A DNA stretch of 64,000 nucleotides from Pseudomonadota bacterium. Lineage in GTDB: Bacteria; Pseudomonadota; Gammaproteobacteria; Xanthomonadales; Rhodanobacteraceae. Location of the stretch: the NCBI GenBank assembly GCA_021793575.1, contig JAJYSM010000010.1, positions 1-64,000 of the forward strand. The letters are read 5' to 3'. This document shows positions 55,018 to 63,540 of this stretch, piece by piece (position 1 is the stretch's first letter; every line of letters begins with the position of its first letter). The notes below the pieces were generated by a model. The model saw nothing but the letters and a program-made list of their open reading frames with translations, did no database searches and was not told where the DNA came from. The position numbers were made by a program, and so were the translations under genes.

Positions 55018-55371
55018 TCAGAGCCTGCCGCGTTCAATGCGCACGCCGACCGCCTTCGCGCCGCGCACGGCGCCGGGTTTGGACAGCTTCAAGCGCACCC
55101 AGCTCACCGGAAACTCCTCGCGAATGATCGCCGCGCAGCGCTCGGCCAGCGTCTCCACCAGGCCAAAGCTCGATGTGCTCACGTAATCGATCAGGCGCTT
55201 GGACACGTCCTTGTAGTTCAGCGTCAGCGCGATGTCGTCGGCAGCCGCCGGCACCGTGTTGTCGAACGCCATCTCGATGTCGAAGGACAGCGTCTGGCGC
55301 ACGCGGCGCTCCCAGTCATAGATGCCGATGATGGCGTCGATGCGCAGGTCTTCGATGAACACGATATCCAT
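55018..55371 (-). CDS. folB: dihydroneopterin aldolase
   Basis: A 117-residue tunnelling-fold enzyme of folate synthesis. DIVFIEDLRIDAIIGIYDWE, DDIALTLNYKDVSKRLIDYV and SSFGLVETLAERCAAIIREE (substrate Glu) and VRLKLSKPGAVRGAKAVGVR (catalytic Lys) are all seen. ATG 55371 gives the usual length; an in-frame GTG at 55383 is an alternative. It forms a two-gene unit with folK. Confidence 0.92.
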   Translation of the reverse strand: MDIVFIEDLRIDAIIGIYDWERRVRQTLSFDIEMAFDNTVPAAADDIALTLNYKDVSKRLIDYVSTSSFGLVETLAERCAAIIREEFPVSWVRLKLSKPGAVRGAKAVGVRIERGRL

Positions 55372-55471
55372 GGCGGCAGTCACTTCGGTGATAGTCGTAC
55401 AGGGTCGGCGAGCCGGCGCGCCGATGCAAGCGCGCAGGGTGCCGCAACGGCCGCCATGCGATCATGTGCGG

Positions 55472-56851
55472 ATGACCGCCTTCACCACACTCCCGCTCAA
55501 ACCCGCCCTGCTCGCCAGCGTCGAGACGCTCGGCTACGACGAGATGACGCCGGTGCAGCAACAAAGCCTGCCACCGATGCTGGCCGGCCGCGACGTGATC
55601 GCGCAGGCGCAGACCGGCAGCGGCAAGACCGCCGCGTTCGGCCTCAGCCTGCTGCAGTCGCTGGACGCCGACACGATCCGGCTGCAGGCGCTGGTGCTGT
55701 GCCCCACCCGTGAGCTGGCCGACCAGGTCAGCAAGGCGATCCGCAAGCTGGCGGCGAACATCCCCAACGTGAAGCTGCTGACCCTGTGCGGCGGCATGCC
55801 GCTGGGGCCGCAGCTGGCCTCGCTGACGCACGATCCGCACATCGTGGTGGGCACGCCCGGGCGCGTGCAGGAACATCTCAAGCGCGGCAGCCTGCACGGC
55901 GGCGGCATCCGCGTGCTGGTGCTGGACGAGGCCGACCGCATGCTCGACATGGGCTTCAGCGAGGCGATCGACGACATCATCGGGCGCATCGCCAAGCATC
56001 ATCAGACGCTGCTGTTCTCGGCCACCTGGCCGGATGAAATCCGCGGGGTCAGCAAGCGCGTGCAGAAGGACCCGGTCGCGGTCACCGTGGACGCGCCGGC
56101 AGAGGAGCGGCCGGCAATCGAGCAGCAGTTCATCGAGCTGGAACAGACCAGCAAGCCGGATGCACTGGCGCAACTGCTCAGTGGTGAAAAGGGCCAGCAC
56201 GCGCTGGTGTTCTGCAACATGCGCAAGGACGTCGACGCGGTGGCGCAGGAGCTCGACCGCCGCGGCCATTCCGCGCTGGCGCTCCACGGCGACATGGAGC
56301 AGCGCGACCGCGACGAGGTGCTGGTGCGCTTCGCCAACCACAGCTGCACGGTGCTGGTGGCCACCGACGTGGCCGCGCGCGGGCTGGACATCGTGGCGCT
56401 GCCGCTGGTGGTGAGCTACGACATCGCCCACGACCCGGAAACCCACACGCACCGCATCGGCCGCACCGGCCGCGCCGGCCAGACCGGACTTGCGATCACC
56501 CTGTGCACGCCGCGCGAGCGGCCGAAGGCGGCCAACATCGAGGCGCTCAGCGGCGCGCCGCTGCCGTGGCGACCGCTGAAGCTCGCTCCGACCCGCAGCA
56601 AGACGCTGCAGCTGGCGCCGATGAAGACGTTGGTGATCGACGCCGGGCGGCAGGACAAGCTGCGCCCCGGCGACATCCTGGGCGCGCTCACCGGCGACGC
56701 CGGCCTGGCTGCAAACGACATCGGCAAGATCGACGTGTTCGCCACCCGCGCCTACGTGGCGATCAGCCGCGCGCTGGCGCCCAAGGCGCTGGAGCGCCTG
56801 CGCGCCGGCAAGATCAAGGGCCGCAATTTCCGCGTGCGCCCGCTCGGCTGA
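55472..56851 (+). CDS. dbpA: DEAD-box RNA helicase DbpA
   Basis: A 459-residue helicase acting on 23S rRNA during 50S assembly. Q motif GYDEMTPVQQQSLPPML, motif I AQTGSGKTAA, Ia PTRELADQV, II LDEADRMLDMGF, III SATWP, V ATDVAARGLDI and VI HRIGRTGRAG. The C-terminal 75 residues (TLVIDAGRQDKLRPGDILGA through KIKGRNFRVRPLG) are the DbpA RNA-binding domain that recognises hairpin 92. The TGA lies in the first hairpin of repeat copy 2. Confidence 0.93.
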   Translation: MTAFTTLPLKPALLASVETLGYDEMTPVQQQSLPPMLAGRDVIAQAQTGSGKTAAFGLSLLQSLDADTIRLQALVLCPTRELADQVSKAIRKLAANIPNVKLLTLCGGMPLGPQLASLTHDPHIVVGTPGRVQEHLKRGSLHGGGIRVLVLDEADRMLDMGFSEAIDDIIGRIAKHHQTLLFSATWPDEIRGVSKRVQKDPVAVTVDAPAEERPAIEQQFIELEQTSKPDALAQLLSGEKGQHALVFCNMRKDVDAVAQELDRRGHSALALHGDMEQRDRDEVLVRFANHSCTVLVATDVAARGLDIVALPLVVSYDIAHDPETHTHRIGRTGRAGQTGLAITLCTPRERPKAANIEALSGAPLPWRPLKLAPTRSKTLQLAPMKTLVIDAGRQDKLRPGDILGALTGDAGLAANDIGKIDVFATRAYVAISRALAPKALERLRAGKIKGRNFRVRPLG

Positions 56852-57012
56852 GAGGCTTTGACTGTTCAACCTCTCAGCCTCTCAGGCCGGCCACGGAGGG
56901 CTGGTCGCGGAGCGGGCATGCCCGTGCCGGATCCGCGTGAGCGAGTCCGGACAGGCGCCCGACTCGCGCTGGAAGAAAACCACAGGAAGGGATTTTCTTC
57001 ACAAGCGCTGAG
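56848..57012 (+). repeat. five-hairpin dispersed repeat, copy 2
   Basis: Same element and orientation as 53495-53651, 165 bp with a short duplication of CTCAG near the start. The opening stem CTGAGAGG.../CCTCTCAG includes the dbpA stop codon. The GCGAGTC / GACTCGC stem and GGAAGAAAACCACAGGAAG are retained; the last stem has two mismatches (GGGATTTTCTTC). It ends ACAAGCGCTGAG, parallel to ACAAGCTCTGAG of copy 1. Confidence 0.88.
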
Positions 57013-57064
57013 ATCGCGTAGCATCCGCTCGCGGCCCACTCTTCACGCCACCGGACTTCCCGCC

Positions 57065-57841
57065 ATGCTGCGACGCCACGCCAGCCTGCTTGCCCTGCTC
57101 CTGCTCGCCGTCTGCGGCGCGGCGCAGGCGGCCATTCCGGTCTACGGCTTCAAGGTGGTGCACAGCTACCCGCACGACTCCCACGCCTACACCGAAGGCC
57201 TGTTCTACAAGGACGGCTACCTGTACGAAGCCACCGGCCAGGTCGGTGATTCCAGCGTGCGCAAGGTGCAGCTGGAGACCGGCAAGGTGCTGCAGCAGCA
57301 CACGGTGCCGCCGCCGTATTTCGGCGAGGGCATCGTCGACTGGAAAGGCAGGCTGATACAGCTCACCTGGCAGAGCCAGCTCGGCTTCGTCTACGACCTC
57401 GACAACTTCCGGCTGCAGCACACCTTCGCCTACCCCGGCGAAGGCTGGGCGCTGACCCGCGACCAGCATCACCTGTACATGAGCGACGGCTCGGCGGTGC
57501 TGCGTGTGCTGGATCCGGACTCGCTGAAGACGGTCGGCAGCATCCTGGTCACCGCCGACGGCGCGCCGGTGACCAACCTCAACGAGCTGGAATGGGTAAA
57601 AGGCCAGATCTACGCCAACATCTGGCTGACCAACCGCATCGCCCGCATCGATCCGGCCAGCGGCCACGTGGTCGGCTGGATCGACCTGCGCGGCCTGCTC
57701 GACACGCGCACGCTGCCCGATCCCGGCAACGACGTGCTCAACGGCATCGCCTACGACGCCACCCACGACCGCCTGTTCGTCACCGGCAAGTGCTGGCCGA
57801 AGGTATTCCAGATCACGCTGGTGAAGCGGGTGTCCCGCTGA
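57065..57841 (+). CDS. glutaminyl-peptide cyclotransferase (bacterial/plant type)
   Basis: A 258-residue secreted five-bladed propeller. Signal peptide ends near GAAQAA (22). VVHSYPHDSHAYTEGLFYKD, YLYEATGQVGDSSVRKVQLE, FGEGIVDWKGRLIQLTWQSQ, WALTRDQHHLYMSDGS and NELEWVKGQIYANIWLTNRI with VLNGIAYDATHDRLFVTGK match the family. It forms N-terminal pyroglutamate on periplasmic or secreted proteins. The gene starts about 50 bases after the repeat. Confidence 0.9.
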   Translation: MLRRHASLLALLLLAVCGAAQAAIPVYGFKVVHSYPHDSHAYTEGLFYKDGYLYEATGQVGDSSVRKVQLETGKVLQQHTVPPPYFGEGIVDWKGRLIQLTWQSQLGFVYDLDNFRLQHTFAYPGEGWALTRDQHHLYMSDGSAVLRVLDPDSLKTVGSILVTADGAPVTNLNELEWVKGQIYANIWLTNRIARIDPASGHVVGWIDLRGLLDTRTLPDPGNDVLNGIAYDATHDRLFVTGKCWPKVFQITLVKRVSR

Positions 57842-57952
57842 CCATTCCCCAACGGACGGAATTCCCTGCCACTCGCCCTGCGGTTTATGCCGCCGTTTCC
57901 GCCCGGCGTCATCCGCTTGCAAGTCGCTCCATGTGCACTTACAGTGAGCCAT

Positions 57953-58315
57953 ATGGTTCACTATCAAACCCGTCTCGACGCAACGTTCGCCGCGCTCTCG
58001 GACGTCACCCGACGCGGCGTGCTGGAGCAGCTCGGGGGGTCGGACGCCTCGGTCACCGACCTGGCCCAAAGGTTTCGGATGACCCTGACGGGCATGCGAA
58101 AGCACGTCAGCGTCCTGGAGCGAGCCGGGCTGGTGACCACGGAGAAGGTCGGGCGCGTGCGCACCTGCAAGCTCGGTCCGCGCCGGCTGGAAGAAGAGGC
58201 CACCTGGATCGAGCGGCACCGCCAACTGTGGAGCGCGCGATTCGACGCGCTGGACGAGATTGTCGAAGACTTGAACCGCAAGGAGAAGGCAAATGCCAGA
58301 AGCAAGAGAAGGTAG
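57953..58315 (+). CDS. ArsR-family transcriptional regulator
   Basis: A 120-residue winged-helix repressor. ATFAALSDVTRRGVLEQLGG and SVTDLAQRFRMTLTGMRKHV, with ERAGLVTTEKVGRVRTCKLG as the wing, are typical of the ArsR subgroup paired with SRPBCC proteins. No metal-binding Cys cluster is present, so a metal is not the likely signal. Start at 57953. It overlaps the next gene by 23 bases, so the pair is co-expressed and probably autoregulated. Confidence 0.87.
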   Translation: MVHYQTRLDATFAALSDVTRRGVLEQLGGSDASVTDLAQRFRMTLTGMRKHVSVLERAGLVTTEKVGRVRTCKLGPRRLEEEATWIERHRQLWSARFDALDEIVEDLNRKEKANARSKRR

Positions 58316-58793
58316 TCCCGTCACCACGAACCGCACCGTCGTAGAACGCCAGTCCGACCTCGAACTCGTTGTGACGCGAACGTTCAATGCCCCGGCGCCC
58401 ATCGTCTTCGAGGCGTGGAGCAACGCCGAATTGTTCCAGCGCTGGTGGGTTCCGAAGTCGGCCGGCCTGACGCTGCTTTCGTGCGACATGGATGTGCGCA
58501 CCGGGGGCACGTATCGCCTCGTGTTCCGCCATCCGATGTCCGATCAGCCGATGGCGTTCTTCGGCACTTACCGGGAAGTGACGCCGCACGAGCGCATCGT
58601 GTGGACGAACGAGGAAAGCGACGAGGGCGCCGTGACTACGGTGACGTTCGAGGAAAAGGCCGGCAAGACGCTGGTCACCTTCCACGAGCGCTACCCCACC
58701 AGAGCAGCTCTCGAGGAAGCCCTCGCCGGTTCGGCGGAAGGCCTGCCCGAACAGTTCGCACAGCTGGATGAGTTGCTCGCAGGCGGATCGTGA
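58293..58793 (+). CDS. SRPBCC (AHSA1-like) protein
   Basis: A 166-residue START-like fold protein: VVTRTFNAPAPIVFEAWSNA, ELFQRWWVPKSAGLTLLSCD, GGTYRLVFRH, FFGTYREVTPHERIVWTNEE and TTVTFEEKAGKTLVTFHERY. This AHSA1/CalC-type domain binds hydrophobic ligands in a cavity. In many genomes it follows an ArsR-type regulator as here; the ligand is not known. AAGGAGAAGG precedes the ATG inside the regulator gene. Confidence 0.85.
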   Translation: MPEAREGSPVTTNRTVVERQSDLELVVTRTFNAPAPIVFEAWSNAELFQRWWVPKSAGLTLLSCDMDVRTGGTYRLVFRHPMSDQPMAFFGTYREVTPHERIVWTNEESDEGAVTTVTFEEKAGKTLVTFHERYPTRAALEEALAGSAEGLPEQFAQLDELLAGGS

Positions 58794-59032
58794 GCGCATC
58801 GCGGCAACCGGCGCCGGGAAGGCATGGCGCGGAAACGCACCTCCTTCCCGCTCCAGGCGATCATTCCGCAGCCCAGGTGGCTGCCGGTGCCGGGTGGCGT
58901 TGCACCTTGCCAGACGGCGTTGGCGTGGACGATCGTGTGGCATCGGCCGTGCCGCTGCGGACCCGGGTATAAACCCCGCCGGATGCACCCGTTCGTCCGG
59001 CCGGGTGGTCGGTGTCTGGCGATCAGCCGCCG
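58794..59032. other. intergenic region without recognised features
   Basis: About 240 GC-rich bases between the SRPBCC gene and the convergent flavoprotein gene. I see no gene, strong hairpin with a U-tract, or repeat. Confidence 0.4.
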
Positions 59033-60304
59033 TCAGTCCCGCGTTTCGCGAGCATCCTGCCGACCCTGCTGCGCTCTCAACCAGTCCGCCGCACCTCGCC
59101 CGGCGAGCAGCCCGCTGGCGAGGCAGGCGGTGAGCAGGTAGCCGCCGGTGGGTGCTTCCCAGTCGAGCATCTCGCCGGCGACAAACACGCCGGGGCGCGC
59201 ACGCAGCATCAGGTTGTCATCCAGCGCTTCCAGTCGCACGCCGCCGGCGGTGCTGATCGCCTCGGCCAGCGGGCGCGGCGCGCGCAGGCGCAGCGGCAGC
59301 GCCTTGATGTGGGCCGCCAGCGCGTGCGGATCGGCGCGGGTGGCCGCATCGGTCAGCTCGAATACCAGCGCGCACCTGGCCGCGTCCAGCCCCGCGCGGC
59401 GGCGCAGCCAGTCGCCCAGGCTGTGCTTGCCGCGCGGCGCGGCCAGCCGTTCGACCAGCGCGGGCAGCGCGTAACCCGGCGCGAGATCGAGCCGCAGCAG
59501 CGCTTCGCCGCGCTCGGCGATCTGCTCGCGCAGTTCGGCGCCGATGGCATAGATCAGGCTGCCCTCGATGCCATATTCGCTGAGCACGCATTCGCCCTGC
59601 CGGCGATGCGCGATGCCCAGGCGATCGACCCACTGCGCCACCAGTGGCCGCAGCGGCGCGCCGGCAAAGCGCTGGCGCAGATGCGCGCTCCAGGCCAGCT
59701 CGAAGCCGCAATTGGCCGGCTGCAGCGGCGCGATGTCGACGCCGGCCTGCGCCAGCGGCGCCACCCAGGCGCCGTCCGAACCCAGCTGCGGCCAGCTGCC
59801 GCCGCCCAGCGCCAGCACCAGCGCGTCGGTGGGCACCGCGCGTTCGCCACCGGGCGTGGCGAAGTGCAACGTGCCGTGCGCCTGCCAGCCCAGCCAGCGG
59901 TGATGCATGTGCAAGCGCACGCCCGCGGCGCGCAGCCGGTGCAGCCATCGGCGCAGCAGCGGCGCGGCCTTCAGATCGTGCGGAAACACGCGCCCTGAAC
60001 TGCCGACAAAGGTTTCCACCCCGAGGTCGCGCGCCCATGCGCGCAGCGCGGTCGCATCGAACGCCTGCAGCCAGCGGCTGACCTCGTGCTGCCGCGCGCC
60101 GTAGCGCTCGACAAAGCGCGCGAACGGCTCGGCGTGCGTGAGGTTGAGGCCGCCCTTGCCGGCCAGCAGGAATTTGCGCCCGACCGAACCCATCGCGTCG
60201 TATACGTCCACTTGCGCACCGGCCATGCTGGCGGCCTCGGCCGCCATCAGCCCCGCGGGGCCGCCGCCGATGATCGCCACACGCGGTTGAGCTGCCGGAT
60301 TCAT
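59033..60304 (-). CDS. YhiN/HI0933-family FAD-dependent oxidoreductase
   Basis: A 423-residue flavoprotein. VAIIGGGPAGLMAAEAASMA is the FAD dinucleotide loop, GRKFLLAGKGGLNLTHAEPF, FVGSSGRVFPHDLKAAPLL and ALVLALGGGSWPQLGSDGAW are family blocks, and GVFVAGEMLDWEAPTGGYLL closes the FAD site. The physiological substrate is unknown; members are sometimes called BaiN-like. ATG at 60304 directly precedes MNPAAQPRVAIIGGG; upstream in-frame codons to 60430 are not conserved. Confidence 0.87.
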   Translation of the reverse strand: MNPAAQPRVAIIGGGPAGLMAAEAASMAGAQVDVYDAMGSVGRKFLLAGKGGLNLTHAEPFARFVERYGARQHEVSRWLQAFDATALRAWARDLGVETFVGSSGRVFPHDLKAAPLLRRWLHRLRAAGVRLHMHHRWLGWQAHGTLHFATPGGERAVPTDALVLALGGGSWPQLGSDGAWVAPLAQAGVDIAPLQPANCGFELAWSAHLRQRFAGAPLRPLVAQWVDRLGIAHRRQGECVLSEYGIEGSLIYAIGAELREQIAERGEALLRLDLAPGYALPALVERLAAPRGKHSLGDWLRRRAGLDAARCALVFELTDAATRADPHALAAHIKALPLRLRAPRPLAEAISTAGGVRLEALDDNLMLRARPGVFVAGEMLDWEAPTGGYLLTACLASGLLAGRGAADWLRAQQGRQDARETRD

Positions 60305-60855
60305 CCGGTGATGGTGGCACGCTGCCGAATCCGGGCATAGTCGACACCTCGCGCCGCGGCCATGTCCGCCCGGCGCCGACAGCCGGTCACGGCGGCGCCC
60401 AGGCATGGGATGCCGAGCGTGTGTGCTCAACTGCTATTGGCCGAGTCATGCAAAGTGTGGTCTGCACGTGCGCATCACGCCCGCTGGCGTCTAATGAACA
60501 TGCACACGTCAGCGTTTTAGCAACATGAAGCGTGCAGTCCTGCCAAAGCAGCTTCTGGTGCGTGTTGTGCGCATCGCGTCCGACCGGATTCCAGCCCTCC
60601 ACGGCGACCCGCACTGCAGCAGCGCACGCGCGCTGAATGTGTCGGAGTCTCTTCGACCCCACATCCCGCCATGCAGAGCAGCCTCTGCCTGAGAACATCG
60701 CCGGTGGCCGGCGATGAGAGCGATGCACGGCTCTGGCTCCATACGTTTACCTCCGGGGTGATAGGCCAAACGGGGATCGACGAGCTTTTCCAGTACCTGC
60801 TGACCCAGTGGGCCAAGCGCTGCTGCGAGATTGTTCGCAAACCTGAGGCGATCCC
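60305..60855. other. long intergenic region upstream of the second autotransporter
   Basis: About 550 bases. A 62-codon frame (60671-60859) overlaps the autotransporter start but lacks a ribosome-binding site and has no recognised domain. GAGG (60844-60847) is the likely ribosome-binding site for the autotransporter. No clear promoter pair was found. Sequence before 60650 is less GC-rich than nearby genes. Confidence 0.4.
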
Positions 60856-62976
60856 ATGAAAAAAATGCTCTTCATCCCCATCCTCGGCTCGGCCATGGCG
60901 GCCTGGCTGCCAGCGGCTGCCGCCCGCGAAGTGGTGGTTCTGCCGGGCGTGGTCGGCCCGGTCGGCGTGGCCAGCGGCGTCGATACCCAAGGCCCTGGCC
61001 TGCTCACCGTCGGCAGCCAGGACATCAACACCGGCAACGATGCCGGCGGCGCCATCACCACCGATGCCGCCAACACGGCGAGCATCCTGTTCAACGGCAG
61101 CTCGACGGTGACCGGCTTCGTCGGCCAGACCGGCAGCACGTTCCTCAACATCGCCGCCGGCACCAATGGCAACACGGTGACCTTCAATGGCCCGGTGTAT
61201 TCGACGACGTTCTCGCTGGCCGGCACCGGCACCGTCAATTTCAACGGCGGCTTCACCAGCAACACCGGCTCGACCATGGATTTCGCCGGCGACGGCTTCA
61301 TCAACGTCGGCGCCGGGCAAACCGTCAAGGCCGCCATCACCAATACCGCCGGGGCCGGCACCGGCACGCTGACGCTGAATGGCAACAGCATCCTGGATGG
61401 TGCGGTGGGCGCCGCCAGCGGCCTCAGGCAGATCACCGTGGCCGGCGGCAACGCGCTGATCACCGGCCAGGCGAATGCCGCGGCGTACACGCTCGGCACC
61501 AACACCCTCAACGTCGCTGGCGCGTTCGCGATCCCGGTGGCCGGCACCATCAACACCACCATCTTCAGCCCGTCGCTGTACGGCAAGATCGTGCCCGTCG
61601 GCGCGGCCACCATCGGCAACGCGCTGCAGGTGAACGTGACCGTCACCGGACCGATCCCGGTAGGCAGCCAATTCAACATCGTCGACGCCACCAGCGGCAC
61701 CAATGGCAGCACGGTCACGGCGACCAGCAACACCACGCGCTACCTGTTCTCGGCAGCCCCCACCACCAATGGCCTGGTGCAGATCATCGCCACCCAGATT
61801 CCGCTGGCGGTGGTGGTGGCGCCGGTGGCCAATCCGGTGGCGCCGATCGTCGCGCCGGTGATCGACGCGCTGCCGCTGACGCCGGTCACCGCACCGCTGC
61901 TGACCGCGATCACGCTGCTGCCGACGGCCCCCGCCGTTGCCAACGCGCTGGCGCAACTGCAGCCGGGCACGGTCAGCCTGGCGTCGCCGCAGGCCAGCTA
62001 CCGCGTCACCCAGCAGTTTCAGGGACTGTGGGCAGCGCACATGGAAAATGCCGCGCGGCCCTGCATGCAGAATGACCAGCCCGATGATCGCAACACGCCG
62101 CGCCCGGACAACGCCGCAGCCTGCCAACCCGACCGCACGCGTCCGCAATGGTGGGGCGCCGCGTTCGGCTATGCCGGCTCGCAGCGGGGTCAGAATGGCT
62201 ACGAGGGCTATACCGACAACAGCTTTGGCGCCATGCTCGCCTACGACATGCCGCTCAGCCAGGCGGTCACGGCCGGCGTGGGCGTCCGCTACGCCCGCAC
62301 CATGCTCGATGGCATGAGCTCGGCCAACCGCGGCAACATCCGTTCCTATCAGGCGACTGCCTACCTTGGCTATGCACCGGGGCCGTGGTTCGTCAATGCC
62401 GCCCTGGTCTATGGGCTGGATGATTATTCGAGCTCGCGTCAGGTGGTTTTCCCGGGGATCAACAGCACGGCCGTCGCCGACTACGGCGGCCATCAATACA
62501 CCGCATTCGGCGCCACCGGTTACCACTTCTATGTGGGTGACGGGCGCACGGTCATTACGCCGACCGCCACCTTGCAATACACCCGCCTGCATACCGCCAG
62601 CTATACCGAGATGGGCGGTAATGCGATCGCCCTGAAGGTCAATGCGCAAAATAGCGATTTTCTGCAGTCCGGACTGGGCGTGAAATTCTCGCGCGATCTG
62701 GATAATGCCGGCACGCACGTGGTGCGCCCCGAGGTGCATGTCAACTGGCTGCATTCTTTCCGTGGCGAAACGATGAGCAATACGGCGGCTTTCGCCAGCG
62801 GCGGCCCGACGTTCACCACCCAAGGCGTGAATTCCGGGCGTAATGTGCTGGATGTGGGCGCCGGCCTGCTGCTCGCCAGCAATAGCCGGTGGTCACTTGA
62901 AAGCGTTTACGACTACCAGTTCAACCACAGCTACCGGGCCGGCCAGGTGATGGTCAAATTCACCCTGAGCCTGTAA
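60856..62976 (+). CDS. autotransporter with small Gly/Thr/Asn-rich passenger
   Basis: A 706-residue type V secreted protein. Signal peptide ends AAAA-REVVV (about 23). The passenger (25-330) is a Gly/Asn/Thr/Ala-rich repetitive beta-solenoid with filamentous-haemagglutinin-like strands (TASILFNGSSTVTGFVGQTG, GTLTLNGNSILDGAVGAASG). A Pro/Val/Ala linker (about 315-360) leads to the barrel (about 420-706, WWGAAFGYAGSQRGQNGYEG) that ends VKFTLSL. Unusual are the Cys residues in RPCMQNDQ and AACQPDRTRPQ at the linker-barrel junction. There is no recognisable protease or lipase motif, so an adhesin role is likely. Confidence 0.85.
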   Translation: MKKMLFIPILGSAMAAWLPAAAAREVVVLPGVVGPVGVASGVDTQGPGLLTVGSQDINTGNDAGGAITTDAANTASILFNGSSTVTGFVGQTGSTFLNIAAGTNGNTVTFNGPVYSTTFSLAGTGTVNFNGGFTSNTGSTMDFAGDGFINVGAGQTVKAAITNTAGAGTGTLTLNGNSILDGAVGAASGLRQITVAGGNALITGQANAAAYTLGTNTLNVAGAFAIPVAGTINTTIFSPSLYGKIVPVGAATIGNALQVNVTVTGPIPVGSQFNIVDATSGTNGSTVTATSNTTRYLFSAAPTTNGLVQIIATQIPLAVVVAPVANPVAPIVAPVIDALPLTPVTAPLLTAITLLPTAPAVANALAQLQPGTVSLASPQASYRVTQQFQGLWAAHMENAARPCMQNDQPDDRNTPRPDNAAACQPDRTRPQWWGAAFGYAGSQRGQNGYEGYTDNSFGAMLAYDMPLSQAVTAGVGVRYARTMLDGMSSANRGNIRSYQATAYLGYAPGPWFVNAALVYGLDDYSSSRQVVFPGINSTAVADYGGHQYTAFGATGYHFYVGDGRTVITPTATLQYTRLHTASYTEMGGNAIALKVNAQNSDFLQSGLGVKFSRDLDNAGTHVVRPEVHVNWLHSFRGETMSNTAAFASGGPTFTTQGVNSGRNVLDVGAGLLLASNSRWSLESVYDYQFNHSYRAGQVMVKFTLSL

Positions 62977-63030
62977 AGCGACGGCCTGCCGCCACGTAGT
63001 CGCAAGGCACGCCGCATGCCTTGAAAACCC

Positions 63031-63060
63031 GATGGATCCGGCCCGCGCGCCGGATCCATC
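63031..63060 (+). terminator. hairpin after the autotransporter
   Basis: Perfect 11-bp repeat GATGGATCCGG / CCGGATCCATC (63031-63041 and 63050-63060, 8-base loop), 55 bases after the stop. It is followed by AAACATG, so there is no U-tract. Confidence 0.55.
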
Positions 63061-63131
63061 AAACATGCCGAACGCTTCCAGCCTGCGCGGGACAGACCCG
63101 CATGCCTGATCGTCTGCCGCCGCGATGGCGG

Positions 63132-63199
63132 CGCAATATATTGCGATCCAGAAGATCGGATAAATGCGCAATATATTATGCAACGCGCAAGCTATTGCG
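63132..63199. promoter_or_regulatory. cluster of three related palindromes
   Basis: CGCAATATATTGCG (63132-63145, perfect), CGCAATATATTATG (63167-63180) and CGCAAGCTATTGCG (63186-63199), with centres 35 and 19 bases apart, in an AT-rich patch between the autotransporter and the sedolisin gene. They look like operator half-sites for one dimeric regulator, upstream of a candidate promoter (63259). Confidence 0.55.
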
Positions 63200-63258
63200 T
63201 ATTCGCTGACGCCGCATGGGCTTGCCCCGGCAGTCACTCGATACTACAAAAAATCCTA

Positions 63259-63287
63259 TTGACGATAATCGGCGCATGCCCCTACCG
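63259..63287 (+). promoter_or_regulatory. candidate promoter for the sedolisin gene
   Basis: TTGACG (63259-63264), 17 bases, CTACCG (63282-63287). The -35 is good and the -10 weak, which fits an activator-dependent promoter. It would leave a leader of about 245 bases before the ATG. Confidence 0.35.
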
Positions 63288-63453
63288 TCCAGCAGTTCGT
63301 CAGGGGAGAGCTTGGCGAATGATTCCGGGCGACGTCAGCCATCCTGTGTTTGACGTTGTCTTTCGAAAATCGGCGGATTGCGCCTGAAGGGAGCGGGGCG
63401 GGCTGATTCGCGACGAACACGGGGTCGCACGGCAACCCAGTAAAAAACCATTG

Positions 63454-63475
63454 GTGCCGCACCTGTCTGCGGCAC
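63454..63475 (+). promoter_or_regulatory. hairpin in the sedolisin leader
   Basis: GTGCCGCA-CCTGTC-TGCGGCAC, a perfect 8-bp stem 66 bases before the ATG, followed by TCCTT. It may attenuate or stabilise the leader. Confidence 0.4.
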
Positions 63476-63540
63476 TCCTTCATGGGGTCGGAACGACCGC
63501 ATCGGGTTTGTTCGGCCTTCAAAAACTTCGGGAGCACAGC

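Noticed and set aside
60671-60859. 62-codon frame overlapping the start of the second autotransporter
   Set aside because: It has no ribosome-binding site, no recognisable domain and no signal of conservation that I can see. The 4-base overlap could be chance.
63132-63199. Palindrome cluster as a CRISPR or replication-origin iteron array
   Set aside because: The spacing is unequal (35 and 19 bases), there are only three units, and no replication or cas gene is near.
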